From assembly GCA_903927415.1 (NCBI GenBank), contig CAIYMZ010000039.1:1-15345 (forward strand): a DNA stretch of 15,345 nucleotides. The letters are read 5' to 3'. The DNA comes from an uncultured Alphaproteobacteria bacterium. Lineage in GTDB: Bacteria > Pseudomonadota > Alphaproteobacteria > Rickettsiales > UBA1997. Below the pieces are notes generated by a model. That model made no database searches and was not told the origin of the DNA. It saw only the letters and a program-made list of their open reading frames with translations. This document shows positions 1 through 6,925 of the stretch, one piece after another; positions within the stretch are counted from its first letter, which is position 1; every line of letters begins with the position of its first letter. The position numbers and the translations under genes were made by a program.

Positions 1-97
1 CCCGTTTGCCACTGATGTATTGCTACACCCGTTCGACTTGCATGTGTTAAGCATACCGCCAGCGTTCGTTCTGAGCCAGGATCAAACTCTCAAGTTT
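1..97 (-). rRNA. rrs: 16S ribosomal RNA, 5' end only (partial)
   Basis: The reverse complement carries the universal 16S start: the 27F primer site (AGAGTTTGATCCTGGCTCAG) lies at 71-90, followed by AACGAACGCTGGCGG and CTTAACACATGCAAGTCGAA. Counting back from E. coli position 8 puts the mature 5' end near base 97. The sequence immediately upstream, with CTTGAGAGTTTG, is the usual alphaproteobacterial form. Only about 97 nt are present; the rest of the gene runs off the left edge, so it cannot be seen whether 23S and 5S follow it or are unlinked, as in many Rickettsiales. The 5' boundary is inferred and could be off by a few bases. Confidence 0.97.
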
Positions 98-174
98 TGA
101 GAATTTGTTCTGACTTTACTCGATTAAACTGACATAAAACTCGCGACATTTCTGCCGCAAAAGTTTGACGAAAA

Positions 175-204
175 CTTAAAAGAGATAGTCCAGAGCGGAC
201 TATC
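175..204 (-). promoter_or_regulatory. Possible boxB/boxA-like antitermination site in 16S leader
   Basis: Read toward the 16S gene, a perfect 8-bp hairpin (GATAGTCC, 5-nt loop, GGACTATC; 184-204) is followed at once by CTCTTTTAAG (175-184). The order hairpin then CTCTTT(T)AA, inside an rRNA leader about 80 nt before the mature 16S, matches the boxB-boxA layout of rRNA antitermination sites. The boxA core is normally CTCTTTAA, so this copy has one extra T. The hairpin and motif are seen directly; the function is inferred. An RNase processing stem is an alternative. Confidence 0.4.
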
Positions 205-231
205 GCCTTTATTTTTCTCATTTTGTTTAGG

Positions 232-305
232 AGGGTTTATACTCCCCCTTGCTCTCGCAACTTGCAGCTTCGCTGCAAACGCGACAACCTCCCCCTAAGC
301 GGGGG
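232..305. repeat. Palindromic element in the 16S leader
   Basis: This stretch contains a hairpin with TTGCAGC (262-268) and GCTGCAA (272-278) extended by TCGC/GCGA (255-258 and 281-284), and a second hairpin with CCCCC (291-295) and GGGGG (301-305). Upstream, a fragment containing CTCCCCCTT lies at 242-250. The CCCCC/GGGGG hairpin resembles one at 3112-3126, so this looks like a dispersed palindromic repeat that has settled in the leader. Any effect on rRNA transcription is unknown. Confidence 0.5.
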
Positions 306-483
306 AAAACTTACTTTTTGCTAAAAGTATAAACGCGACTATTCACGATGAAAAACAACGATAGATTTTGAAGTGTAAAGAGACTTGAAGCTGCGGCAAT
401 AAACCGAGCTTGAAAGGGCTTCGTGTAAAATACTTCTAATCGGGAGAACTTGGAGCGAAAGACATTCCGCCAAGGAGCGCGGC

Positions 484-511
484 AATTTATGAATCGTTTT
501 TCTGCTGTCAA
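484..511 (-). promoter_or_regulatory. Candidate sigma-70 promoter reading into the 16S leader
   Basis: On the minus strand there is an exact TTGACA (506-511), a 16-nt spacer, and TAAATT (484-489, four of six matches to TATAAT). It sits just after the holA stop codon and points toward the 16S gene, which would give a transcribed leader of about 380 nt. A second, weaker possibility is TATACT at 326-331 with TTTTCA 17 nt upstream. No transcript start is known; this is sequence matching only. Confidence 0.4.
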
Positions 512-520
512 GCAAACTTA

Positions 521-1552
521 TTAAAAAATATTTTGCTTCAAAAAATCTTGCACGAAGGCAGTAAATAAAAGCCTAGCCGGCATTACTCCGCTTTTTATTT
601 TTATCTCCACTTCTTCCAAATCGTGCAAATTTTTGATTAAAAAATTCAGCGATAGGTTTTTTAAATGTTTGCGAAATTCAATTTCTGTTTTGAAAAAAAG
701 ACGCTGCGATTTTACAGCAGATTCAAAATCAGAACCATTCGATTCAATCTCAATTTTTGCGTGGTAAAGTTTTTGTAAATAATTGCTCAAAAAGCGAATC
801 AGCATTACAGATTCCACTCCGTCTCTCAAAAGTTTTTCCGCTTGCAAAAATGCCAGATCAAATTTTTTCGCCGCAAAATTCATGATGAATTCATTCGTGG
901 AAACTTCTGCTTCGGAAAGCACAAGCCTTTCTACAAGCTCGGTAGTGAGGTTTTTTTCTTCGCCCAAAAAAACTAAAATTTTTTCTAACTCGGATAAAAT
1001 AACTTGACGATTTTTGCCAAATTTTTCCAACAATAATTCCGTAACCTGCACGTTAAATTTCACCTGCCTTTTCACCAACTCATCCTGCAAAAATTTTTTT
1101 ATCGCACGCTCATCATCTTCGTAGGAAGCGATTGTTGCGAAGTAAGGATTATCCTCCGCAAGCTTGCGCAGAGCCGATCCTTTGTCTAAATCTCCCGCTT
1201 GAATAAGAATAAAGTTTTCGCTTTTCGCCGCAAAATTTTCCGATTCAAAAAGAATTTTTAAAGCCGCGCCGGCAGCAACATCGCAGTCTTTCACTAAAAT
1301 TAATTTTCTTCCTCCAAGCATCGAGAAAGAAAAAAATTCGTCGGCTAAAATTCCTTTATCCTCGCTCAATCTTTCTTTGCTCAGATTCGCCACCAAAAAT
1401 GGATCGGATAAATTTGGCGAAATTTTTTTCGCGATTAAATCAAAACGATAATTCACAACTGACGTTTCAGGTCCAAAAATCAGGCATCCAGCGATTTTTT
1501 CGCCGGCGATTTTTTGGATGTAATTTTCGATTTGGAATGGAGGAATTTTCAT
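521..1552 (-). CDS. holA: DNA polymerase III subunit delta
   Basis: The 343-residue product matches the delta subunit of the clamp loader, which opens the beta sliding clamp and loads it on DNA as part of the tau/gamma-delta-delta' complex. Visible family features are the N-terminal strand and loop ending in FGPETS (26-31; most homologues have GPD at this place), the segment DPFLVANLS and FFSFSMLGGRKLILVKD typical of the first domain, a helical middle domain, and the C-terminal helical collar part ending MPARLLFTAFVQDFL. Length is normal for the family. The start codon is ATG with no Shine-Dalgarno, only an A/T-rich stretch before it. In many Proteobacteria holA follows lptE; here a glycine-zipper lipoprotein lies upstream instead, separated by a repeat cluster. 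Confidence 0.9.
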   Translation of the reverse strand: MKIPPFQIENYIQKIAGEKIAGCLIFGPETSVVNYRFDLIAKKISPNLSDPFLVANLSKERLSEDKGILADEFFSFSMLGGRKLILVKDCDVAAGAALKILFESENFAAKSENFILIQAGDLDKGSALRKLAEDNPYFATIASYEDDERAIKKFLQDELVKRQVKFNVQVTELLLEKFGKNRQVILSELEKILVFLGEEKNLTTELVERLVLSEAEVSTNEFIMNFAAKKFDLAFLQAEKLLRDGVESVMLIRFLSNYLQKLYHAKIEIESNGSDFESAVKSQRLFFKTEIEFRKHLKNLSLNFLIKNLHDLEEVEIKIKSGVMPARLLFTAFVQDFLKQNIF

Positions 1553-1589
1553 TTTTTAAAATTTTTTGGATCGTTTTCAGTTTTACATT

Positions 1590-1725
1590 TGGACCCCGCA
1601 ACAAGTGCGGGGTGACACCATAAATGCAACAAGTGCGGGGTGACACCCTAAATGCAACAAGTGCGGGGTGACAAATTGGAAAAACATCTACCCACATTGT
1701 CACCCCGCACTTGTTGCGGGGTCCA
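1590..1725. repeat. Cluster of 28-nt GC-rich hairpin repeats (tandem plus inverted copy)
   Basis: A 28-nt unit beginning TGGACCCCGCAACAAG and ending TGCGGGGTGACA lies at 1590-1617. Its right part recurs with a 28-nt period at 1626-1645 and 1654-1673, giving three tandem copies of GCAACAAGTGCGGGGTGACA. An exact reverse complement of the full unit lies at 1698-1725. Each full unit can fold by itself (ACCCCGCA, 5-nt loop, TGCGGGGT), and units 1590-1617 and 1698-1725 can pair with each other over 28 bp. The same unit recurs at 7436-7463 and, reversed, at 15275-15302. The cluster fills the gap between the minus-strand lipoprotein gene and holA, where it could act as a transcript end or stabilising structure (inference). 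Confidence 0.9.
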
Positions 1726-1745
1726 TCACCAATTAATCAAATTTC

Positions 1746-2180
1746 TTATCTCCAGCCAGCGATGGAGTATCCTCGCTGCGCCAAGCAGTTTGTAATGTAT
1801 CTCTGCTTCATTTCATCCGGCTTCACTTTGTCTTCACCTAAAACCGACAAACCTCCGATAGCAGCGCCAGCACCGGCCCCGATCGCACTGCCAATCAAAG
1901 TTGATTTCACATTTTTACCCCAAATTGCACCGCTTACTGCACCAACAACTCCACCAATAACAGCCTTGCGACCCGCTTCTTTCGCGGCGCGCTCCGCTTT
2001 GTATTTATCCAAAAATTCGTCGCCGCGTTTTTTGCAAATCTTAAAATCGCTCTCCGCTTTTTCTTCGCCGACTGCGACGTAATGCTCGTTCTCGTTAAAA
2101 ATTGGACGGTAAGATGAGCAGGAAATCAGCGCCGCAGCGGTGGAAAAAATTAACAAAATTTTAACAACTTGATTGAGCAT
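1746..2180 (-). CDS. Glycine-zipper outer-membrane-type lipoprotein
   Basis: The 144-residue product begins with a lipoprotein signal: a short basic start, a hydrophobic run and a lipobox LISC with the lipidated cysteine at 21. Residues about 73-110 are a glycine-zipper segment (repeated GxxxG such as GGVVG, GSAIGAG, GAAIGG), as in proteobacterial 17-kDa surface antigen and YMGG-like proteins. The end (NCLAQRGY near 131-138) is a common closing motif of this group, with cysteines at 49 and 132 that could pair. It probably sits in the envelope, anchored by lipid, with the zipper in or near a membrane. A precise role cannot be read from the sequence. The ATG has no Shine-Dalgarno, and holA lies downstream on the same strand. 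Confidence 0.75.
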   Translation of the reverse strand: MLNQVVKILLIFSTAAALISCSSYRPIFNENEHYVAVGEEKAESDFKICKKRGDEFLDKYKAERAAKEAGRKAVIGGVVGAVSGAIWGKNVKSTLIGSAIGAGAGAAIGGLSVLGEDKVKPDEMKQRYITNCLAQRGYSIAGWR

Positions 2181-2446
2181 ATTTTTTAAAAAAGTTTTTT
2201 AAGCGAATTTTAATTTGCAGCAAAATAATCCCCGCCCATCAAACCTAAATTACCAATTTTATGAAAAACAATTTTTCCTAATCAATTCATGCTGAGCACC
2301 ATAAAATCTAAACTCCTGAAATCCTCAACGCTACGCGTCAAGGATGACGAAGAAATTTCACATTTTTAGCTAATTCGATATTGACTCTCACGTTTTCTGA
2401 TAATAACTTTCACTCATAAATTTTTTGAAATTCTTCTAAATTTTTT
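2181..2446. other. Divergent intergenic region between lipoprotein gene and tonB
   Basis: No gene is visible in these 266 bases. A degraded palindrome with ATCCT (2321-2325) and AGGAT (2341-2345) around ACGCTACGCG lies in the middle and looks like a remnant of the dispersed repeats. For tonB, TTGACT at 2381-2386 with TAACTT 17 nt downstream is a weak promoter candidate. A TGATAATAAC stretch at 2398-2407 faintly recalls half a Fur box, but no dyad supports it. No convincing promoter was found for the lipoprotein gene. Confidence 0.35.
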
Positions 2447-3070
2447 ATGAAATTGAATTTTATTCATTACAAAACTTCTCATCTCGTTGCGGCTTTTTTT
2501 GCTTTTGCGGTTCACGCGGGAATCCTTGTTGCGTCTGTTTTGCCGTCTGATCCTATTGTCATTAATCAGCAAGCAATTCGTGTTAGTTTTGTTGCTCCTT
2601 CGGCACAAAAAAACCAAAGTGAAAATCTATCTCACGAAAAAATTGCTTTCAATTTTGAGCGCAAAAATTCTTTAAAAAGAAAAAAGGAAGAAGCTGAAGA
2701 AGCTAAAAATAAATCAGAAAAAAAATCATTTGCTGGCAAAGAAACTTCCGGACGAGTTGATCCAAATTCAACTGCCACAAAATCTGCCGAAAGCGAACCA
2801 GTTTTTGACGCCGCCTATCTCAACAACCCAGCGCCCTACTACCCGCAAGCTGCAAAGCAAAGAGGGGTTCAAGGAAAAGTTTTACTCGCTGTTGTGGTTA
2901 AGGCCGACGGCTCACCTTTAAATGTCTCAATCTCGCGCTCCAGCGGTTCGGTAATTTTGGATGAAGCCGCGCTCGATGCCGTCGAACAATGGCGCTTCAT
3001 CCCCGCACGCAGCAAAGGTGTATCTATGCAGGCCGACGTGATTGTTCCAGTCGAATTTAAAATTATTTAG
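2447..3070 (+). CDS. tonB: Energy transducer TonB
   Basis: The 207-residue product has the TonB layout: a short cytoplasmic start, one N-terminal membrane helix (about 12-32) with a histidine (H23) at the position of the important His of the E. coli TonB anchor, a periplasmic linker, and a TonB C-terminal domain at about 124-207 (YPQAAKQRGVQGKVLLAVVV, then SSGS and LDEAALDAVEQWRFIPA). It would carry energy from ExbB-ExbD at the inner membrane to outer-membrane receptors. The linker is unusual: it is not rich in Pro-Lys/Pro-Glu but has a strongly charged Lys/Glu run at about 71-94. exbB, exbD and a siderophore receptor follow on the same strand. The ATG has no Shine-Dalgarno. Confidence 0.9.
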   Translation: MKLNFIHYKTSHLVAAFFAFAVHAGILVASVLPSDPIVINQQAIRVSFVAPSAQKNQSENLSHEKIAFNFERKNSLKRKKEEAEEAKNKSEKKSFAGKETSGRVDPNSTATKSAESEPVFDAAYLNNPAPYYPQAAKQRGVQGKVLLAVVVKADGSPLNVSISRSSGSVILDEAALDAVEQWRFIPARSKGVSMQADVIVPVEFKII

Positions 3071-3091
3071 CACTTCGTTGCTAAATAATTT
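3060..3091 (+). terminator. Hairpin with T-run at the end of tonB
   Basis: A perfect 13-bp inverted repeat (AAATTATTTAGCA at 3060-3072, loop CTTCGT, partner at 3079-3091) overlaps the tonB stop codon and is followed by TATTTTTT. The shape is that of an intrinsic terminator, though the stem is AT-rich and therefore weak. If it works, exbB and exbD would be partly uncoupled from tonB; otherwise it may only mark the tonB mRNA end. Confidence 0.55.
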
Positions 3092-3102
3092 ATTTTTTAA
3101 AA

Positions 3103-3155
3103 CTCCCCCCATCCCCCTTACGGGGGAGGTCACGCTAACGCGATGACGGGGTCAC
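3103..3155. repeat. GC-rich palindromic remnant upstream of exbB
   Basis: This piece has a hairpin with CCCCC (3113-3117) and GGGGG (3122-3126), followed by GATGACGGGGTCAC, which resembles the variant repeat arm at 7359-7385. It shares the CCCCC/GGGGG hairpin with the 16S leader element. It occupies most of the gap between tonB and exbB and looks like a dispersed non-coding repeat. Confidence 0.5.
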
Positions 3156-3174
3156 TAACTTTTATTTTAGAATC

Positions 3175-3834
3175 ATGAACTTTGTGCACGCCCTCTCCCA
3201 AAGCAGCGCAGTTTTAACTGCGGTTTTTTTTCTGCTCATCGCTATGTCCTTCGCCAGCTGGTACATCATTTTCTGGAAGGGAATGATGCTGAAACGCGAA
3301 TATGCAGCTTACAAAAAATTCCTGTCTGAACATGCTAGTATCAAGGATTGGCCCCAATGGTTAATGATTGGCAAAAATTTAAAAAACGTCGAAGGCAGCG
3401 TAAAATTTCTCCTCGAAGAAATACAAAAATTGCAGCCAATTTTGCCGCGCTACGAAAATCACGAAGCCAAAAAAGAAATTTTAACGATGCATCTTTTGCA
3501 AACTCTCGACGAGATCCGCTCTTGGCTGGATAAGGGTTTGACGATCCTCGCCTCAATCGGTTCTTCAGCGCCATTCATCGGATTATTCGGAACAGTTTGG
3601 GGAATTTACAACGCGCTCACCAACATCGCGGCGCAAGGAAATGCCGGACTTTCCGCCGTCGCCGGCCCGATGGGTGAAGCATTGGTTGCAACCGCAATCG
3701 GCCTTTTCGCCGCGATTCCAGCCGTCTTGGCCTACAACACTTTCGTCCGCCTCAATCGTTTGCTGGTACAAAATTTACGCCACGTCGCCGAGCAAATGAC
3801 GGTCTACATTTCCAACGCCAACACCCGCAACTAA
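3175..3834 (+). CDS. exbB: MotA/TolQ/ExbB proton channel family protein, ExbB
   Basis: The 219-residue product has three membrane helices in the ExbB/TolQ arrangement: TM1 near 10-33, a cytoplasmic loop, TM2 near 122-145 (LASIGSSAPFIGLFGTVWGI) and TM3 near 160-186 (GPMGEALVATAIGLFAAIPA). The glutamate at 168 and threonines at 140 and 173 fall where the conserved polar residues of the channel lie. With ExbD it forms the proton-driven stator that powers TonB. The next gene, exbD, starts within its stop codon (TAATG), so the two are translationally coupled. ExbB rather than TolQ is chosen because tonB and a siderophore receptor flank the pair. Confidence 0.9.
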   Translation: MNFVHALSQSSAVLTAVFFLLIAMSFASWYIIFWKGMMLKREYAAYKKFLSEHASIKDWPQWLMIGKNLKNVEGSVKFLLEEIQKLQPILPRYENHEAKKEILTMHLLQTLDEIRSWLDKGLTILASIGSSAPFIGLFGTVWGIYNALTNIAAQGNAGLSAVAGPMGEALVATAIGLFAAIPAVLAYNTFVRLNRLLVQNLRHVAEQMTVYISNANTRN

Positions 3835-4241
3835 TGAAAGGAAATTTCGAACGCGAAGAGCTGCAAGCGCCACTGGCCGAGATCAACATGACGCCGCTGG
3901 TTGACGTGCTTTTGGTGTTGCTGGTGATTTTTCTCGTGACCGCTCCGATGCTCAATTCCGCGATCAAATTAAATTTGCCCAGCGAATCGGCGGCGCAAAT
4001 CACCGAAGAAAAAGCGCTGACAATTTCCGTCAATCGCGCCGGCGAATATTTTTTGGATGACCGAGAAATTTCGGTGAGTGAGCTCGAAGAGAGATTGCAA
4101 GCCGCGGCAAAAATTAATCCGAAGCAGCAGATTCATTTGCGGGCGGATGAGCAGGTGGCTTACGGGAAGGTGAGTAAGGTTTTGGGAATGGCTCAGCGGT
4201 TGGGCTTGGCGAATGTTGGGTTTGTCACCGAGCCAAAATAG
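3834..4241 (+). CDS. exbD: Biopolymer transporter ExbD
   Basis: The 135-residue product has a short cytoplasmic start, one membrane helix (about 22-42) and a periplasmic domain, the standard ExbD/TolR plan. The signature EINMTPLVDVLLVLLVIFLV is present with the proton-carrying aspartate at 24 (D25 in E. coli ExbD). The periplasmic part ends with the expected AYGKVSKVLGMAQRLGLANV segment. The start ATG overlaps the exbB stop by one base, so no separate ribosome site is needed. The last ~100 bases of the gene become G-rich compared with the rest, an oddity shared with some other genes here. Confidence 0.92.
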   Translation: MKGNFEREELQAPLAEINMTPLVDVLLVLLVIFLVTAPMLNSAIKLNLPSESAAQITEEKALTISVNRAGEYFLDDREISVSELEERLQAAAKINPKQQIHLRADEQVAYGKVSKVLGMAQRLGLANVGFVTEPK

Positions 4242-4261
4242 AAAATAATGACCTAGAGCAA

Positions 4262-4343
4262 GACGGGGTTTGTAACCCCGTCTTCACGTTCAGTTCAAAC
4301 TTTAGGATTACATGAACGTGTGGACGGGGTTACAAACCCCGTC
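4262..4343. repeat. Nested inverted-repeat element between exbD and the receptor gene
   Basis: Arms of 31 nt at 4262-4292 and 4313-4343 are reverse complements except at two adjacent bases, around a 20-nt loop. Each arm also contains its own palindrome: GACGGGGTT-TGT-AACCCCGTC at 4262-4282, and its reverse complement at 4323-4343. A further small hairpin with GCTAGT (4348-4353) and ACTAGC (4359-4364) follows. The structure could end exbD transcripts in either direction. Related fragments lie at 10035-10064 and 14917-14938, so it belongs to a dispersed family. Confidence 0.85.
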
Positions 4344-4410
4344 CAGCGCTAGTTCAGCACTAGCCAAAAAATTAAAAAACAAAGGATCTCAATTTCTATT
4401 AACTTAAAAA

Positions 4411-6552
4411 ATGTCAGAAAAAAAATTATTCACCACTTCTCGTCTGCTTGCAATCACAGCATTTCTTGCATCTGCAATCACATTTTCCACATCAGTCGAA
4501 GCTAAAATTACGACCAAGCCAACCCAACTCCCGCAAGTCACAGTCACAACCGAAAACACTTCTTCAATCAGCGACGGCGCTGTCGACGGATACAAGGCCG
4601 GCGCCACTCGCAGCTCTACGCGCACTGACACTCGCCTTCTCGACGTGCCACAATCAATTTCCGTCGTCACTCAAGATCAAATCCGCGATCAAAATGTTTC
4701 CAGCATTGGCGAGGCGATCAGATATGTTCCCGGAATCGCGACGCATCAGGGCGAAAGCAATCGCGACCAAGTCACAATTCGCGGCAACAGTTCGAATGCG
4801 GATTTCTTTATCGATGGCTCGCGCGACGACGCGCAATATTTTCGCGATCTCTACAATGTTGATCGCGTTGAAGTGTTGAAAGGCCCGAACGCAATGGCCT
4901 TCGGACGTGGCGGCAGCGGCGGTCTCGTCAATCGCGTTTCTAAAATTGCTGACGGAAAACGGACGCGACAAGTTTTGGCCTCAGGCGGATCATTCAACAA
5001 TGGCCGTCTTCAGGCCGACATCGGCGACAAGGTGAACGAAAATTTTTCGCTGCGCCTCAACACAATGTACGAAAAATCCGGCACTTTCCGCGAATATGGC
5101 GATTTGGAACGCTACGGCTTCAATCCTACAGCCAAGCTGATTTTTGGCGATAACACAGATCTGAAAGTTGGCTACGAACATTTCCACGACAGTCGCTTCA
5201 ACGATCGCGGCATCCCGTCTTTCAACGGCGCACCGTACAAAGTTAATCCGAAAACATTTTTTGGCAATCCAACACAGAATCATTCCGACGCTACTGTCCG
5301 TTCAGGATTCGCCATTTTCACTCACGACTTCACGCCAAAATTGAATCTGCGCAACGCCGCGCGCTACACCGACAACAACAAATTTTACCAAAATACTCAC
5401 GCCAACAGCGCCGTAACCAATTCCGGCAATCTGAATCTTGCCGCTTACAACGACGCATCGCAGCGTAAGAATTTTACCAACCAAACTGATCTGACTTCAA
5501 AATTTAAAACTGGCTCGGTCAAGCACACCACTTTGGTTGGGATGGAAATTTCGAAGCAAAATTCGAAATCATTTCGCCAAACTGGTCACTTCAATAACAG
5601 CTCCACGTCGCTCATGGTTGCTGCTGGCAGCCCACTTTCTTTTGCTCCGATAACTTATCGCCAAGCCGCTAATGACGCTGACAGCAACTCGCAAGTCGAT
5701 ATTTACGCTGGCTACATCCAAGACCAAATTGATTTTTCTAAACAGTGGCAACTCACGGCTGGCCTGCGTTACGACGTTTTCAAAATGACTTTTAACGATA
5801 ACCGGACAGGCAATGATTACGGCCAAAAAAATGGTTTGAGATCGCCGCGCCTCGGCCTTGTTTACAAGCCACAAGATTCAATTTCGATTTACGGAAATTA
5901 CAGCGTCACTTATTTGCCAAGCTCAGGCGATCAATTTTCGTCACTGAATTCGCAGCTTCAGTCTCTAAAGCCGGAGCAAATGCAAAATTATGAAATCGGA
6001 ACCAAATGGGATGTAAATACGCGCTTAAATCTAACTGCCGCAATTTACCAATTGGATCGCACCAACACCCGCGCCACCGATCCAAATGACTCAACAAAAT
6101 TCGTGCTGACTGGCGCCTCGCGCACTCGCGGCTTTGAATTTGGCGCCACTGGAAACGTGACGGATAAATGGCAAATCATTGGCGGCTACGCTTTTCAAGA
6201 TGCGTTAATTACCAAGCAAACCACTGCAGCCCGCGCTGGCGCAAGGGTTGCACTCGTGCCAAAAAATATGGGAACGCTTTGGAATAAATATGATTTCGAC
6301 AATAAATGGGCGGGCGCAATTGGCGCAATTTACCAATCGGATCAATTCGCATCTGTCGATGAGACCGTGAAGCTCAAGGGTTTCACGAGATTTGACTTTG
6401 CTACTTACTACAAAATAAATTCGGATTACCGCCTGCAACTCAACGCCGAAAATCTTTTCGGCCGCCAATACATCCTCACCGCTCACAACAACAATAACAT
6501 CCAACCCGGCTCGCCGCGGGCGGTTAAATTGTCGTTGGTGGCGAAGTTTTAG
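4411..6552 (+). CDS. TonB-dependent siderophore receptor (catecholate type)
   Basis: The 713-residue product is an outer-membrane ligand-gated porin that would import ferric siderophores using TonB. Visible parts are a signal peptide (about 1-31, cleavage after SVEA), a TonB-box-like LPQVTVTT at 40-47, a plug domain from about 75 to 180 (LLDVPQSISVVTQDQI, AIRYVPGI, IRGNSSNADFFIDGSRDD, VEVLKGPNAMAFGRGGSGG), then a long beta-barrel ending in phenylalanine (VKLSLVAKF), as needed for outer-membrane insertion. The plug motif FIDGSRDDAQYFRDLYN resembles the Fiu group of catecholate receptors, but the ligand cannot be fixed from the sequence. It is complete. Position after tonB-exbBD supports an iron-uptake role. 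No clear Fur box or Shine-Dalgarno precedes it. Confidence 0.92.
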   Translation: MSEKKLFTTSRLLAITAFLASAITFSTSVEAKITTKPTQLPQVTVTTENTSSISDGAVDGYKAGATRSSTRTDTRLLDVPQSISVVTQDQIRDQNVSSIGEAIRYVPGIATHQGESNRDQVTIRGNSSNADFFIDGSRDDAQYFRDLYNVDRVEVLKGPNAMAFGRGGSGGLVNRVSKIADGKRTRQVLASGGSFNNGRLQADIGDKVNENFSLRLNTMYEKSGTFREYGDLERYGFNPTAKLIFGDNTDLKVGYEHFHDSRFNDRGIPSFNGAPYKVNPKTFFGNPTQNHSDATVRSGFAIFTHDFTPKLNLRNAARYTDNNKFYQNTHANSAVTNSGNLNLAAYNDASQRKNFTNQTDLTSKFKTGSVKHTTLVGMEISKQNSKSFRQTGHFNNSSTSLMVAAGSPLSFAPITYRQAANDADSNSQVDIYAGYIQDQIDFSKQWQLTAGLRYDVFKMTFNDNRTGNDYGQKNGLRSPRLGLVYKPQDSISIYGNYSVTYLPSSGDQFSSLNSQLQSLKPEQMQNYEIGTKWDVNTRLNLTAAIYQLDRTNTRATDPNDSTKFVLTGASRTRGFEFGATGNVTDKWQIIGGYAFQDALITKQTTAARAGARVALVPKNMGTLWNKYDFDNKWAGAIGAIYQSDQFASVDETVKLKGFTRFDFATYYKINSDYRLQLNAENLFGRQYILTAHNNNNIQPGSPRAVKLSLVAKF

Positions 6553-6553
6553 C

Positions 6554-6598
6554 TTACTTCCGCAAAGGCATTACGAAATGCAGTTAGGGCCGAAGTAA
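6554..6598. terminator. Hairpin between convergent receptor and mazF genes
   Basis: An outer stem TTACTTC (6554-6560) with GAAGTAA (6592-6598) encloses an inner hairpin GCATT (6568-6572) with AATGC (6577-6581). It lies just after the receptor stop codon and overlaps the last codons of mazF, which converges from the right. A bidirectional transcript end is the simplest reading. Neither side has a long T-run, so strength is uncertain. Confidence 0.4.
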
Positions 6599-6925
6599 AA
6601 CCCCAACCAATTTCAAAACATTAAGCATTTCTTCGCGCGATGATTTAGCGATGAACTTAGCTTTTCTCTCTTTCCAATCCAAATTCCTGATGTGGTCAGC
6701 AAGAATTGCGCCGTCGATTTTCTCGTTTTTTATTTTCACTTCAAATGGATAGCCCTTCACTTTGCTGGTGATTGGACAGGCAATTGCCAAGCCATGCAGA
6801 TTGTATTCCGTCGGAGATAAAATTAATGCCGGTCTCATTTTTTTAATTTCTTTTCCCTTCTGTGGTTCGAAATCCAGCCACACAATATCCCCTTTATTTG
6901 GGATGTATTTTTTTGATTTAGACAT
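6584..6925 (-). CDS. mazF: MazF/PemK-type mRNA endoribonuclease toxin
   Basis: The 113-residue product matches MazF, a ribosome-independent mRNA interferase. Seen are the opening YIPNKGDIVWLDFEPQKG, the core MRPALILSP, the segment ACPITSKVKGYPFEV, and ILADHIRNLDWKERKAKFI, all hallmarks of the PemK/MazF fold; the length is typical. It lies directly downstream of the antitoxin gene, with the antitoxin TAA immediately before the toxin ATG. Unlike nearly every other gene in the window, it has a plausible Shine-Dalgarno (GAGAGG about 8 nt before the ATG), placed inside the last codons of the antitoxin. Confidence 0.93.
   Translation of the reverse strand: MSKSKKYIPNKGDIVWLDFEPQKGKEIKKMRPALILSPTEYNLHGLAIACPITSKVKGYPFEVKIKNEKIDGAILADHIRNLDWKERKAKFIAKSSREEMLNVLKLVGVLLRP

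Noticed and set aside
311..511. 66-residue open frame on the minus strand in the 16S leader
   Set aside because: Its start is a TTG that is part of the TTGACA promoter box, it has no ribosome site or known motif, and it lies wholly in the rRNA leader.
1598..1673. Regular 28-nt repeats that could suggest a CRISPR array
   Set aside because: The repeats are directly contiguous with no unique spacers, the unit is a dispersed hairpin found elsewhere, and no cas gene is nearby.
2398..2416. Possible Fur box upstream of tonB
   Set aside because: Only one half resembles GATAATGATAATC and there is no dyad symmetry; iron regulation is plausible biologically but not shown.
3175..4241. exbB/exbD as tolQ/tolR of the Tol-Pal system
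   Set aside because: Both families look alike, but the flanking tonB and siderophore receptor and the absence of tolA, tolB and pal favour ExbB-ExbD.
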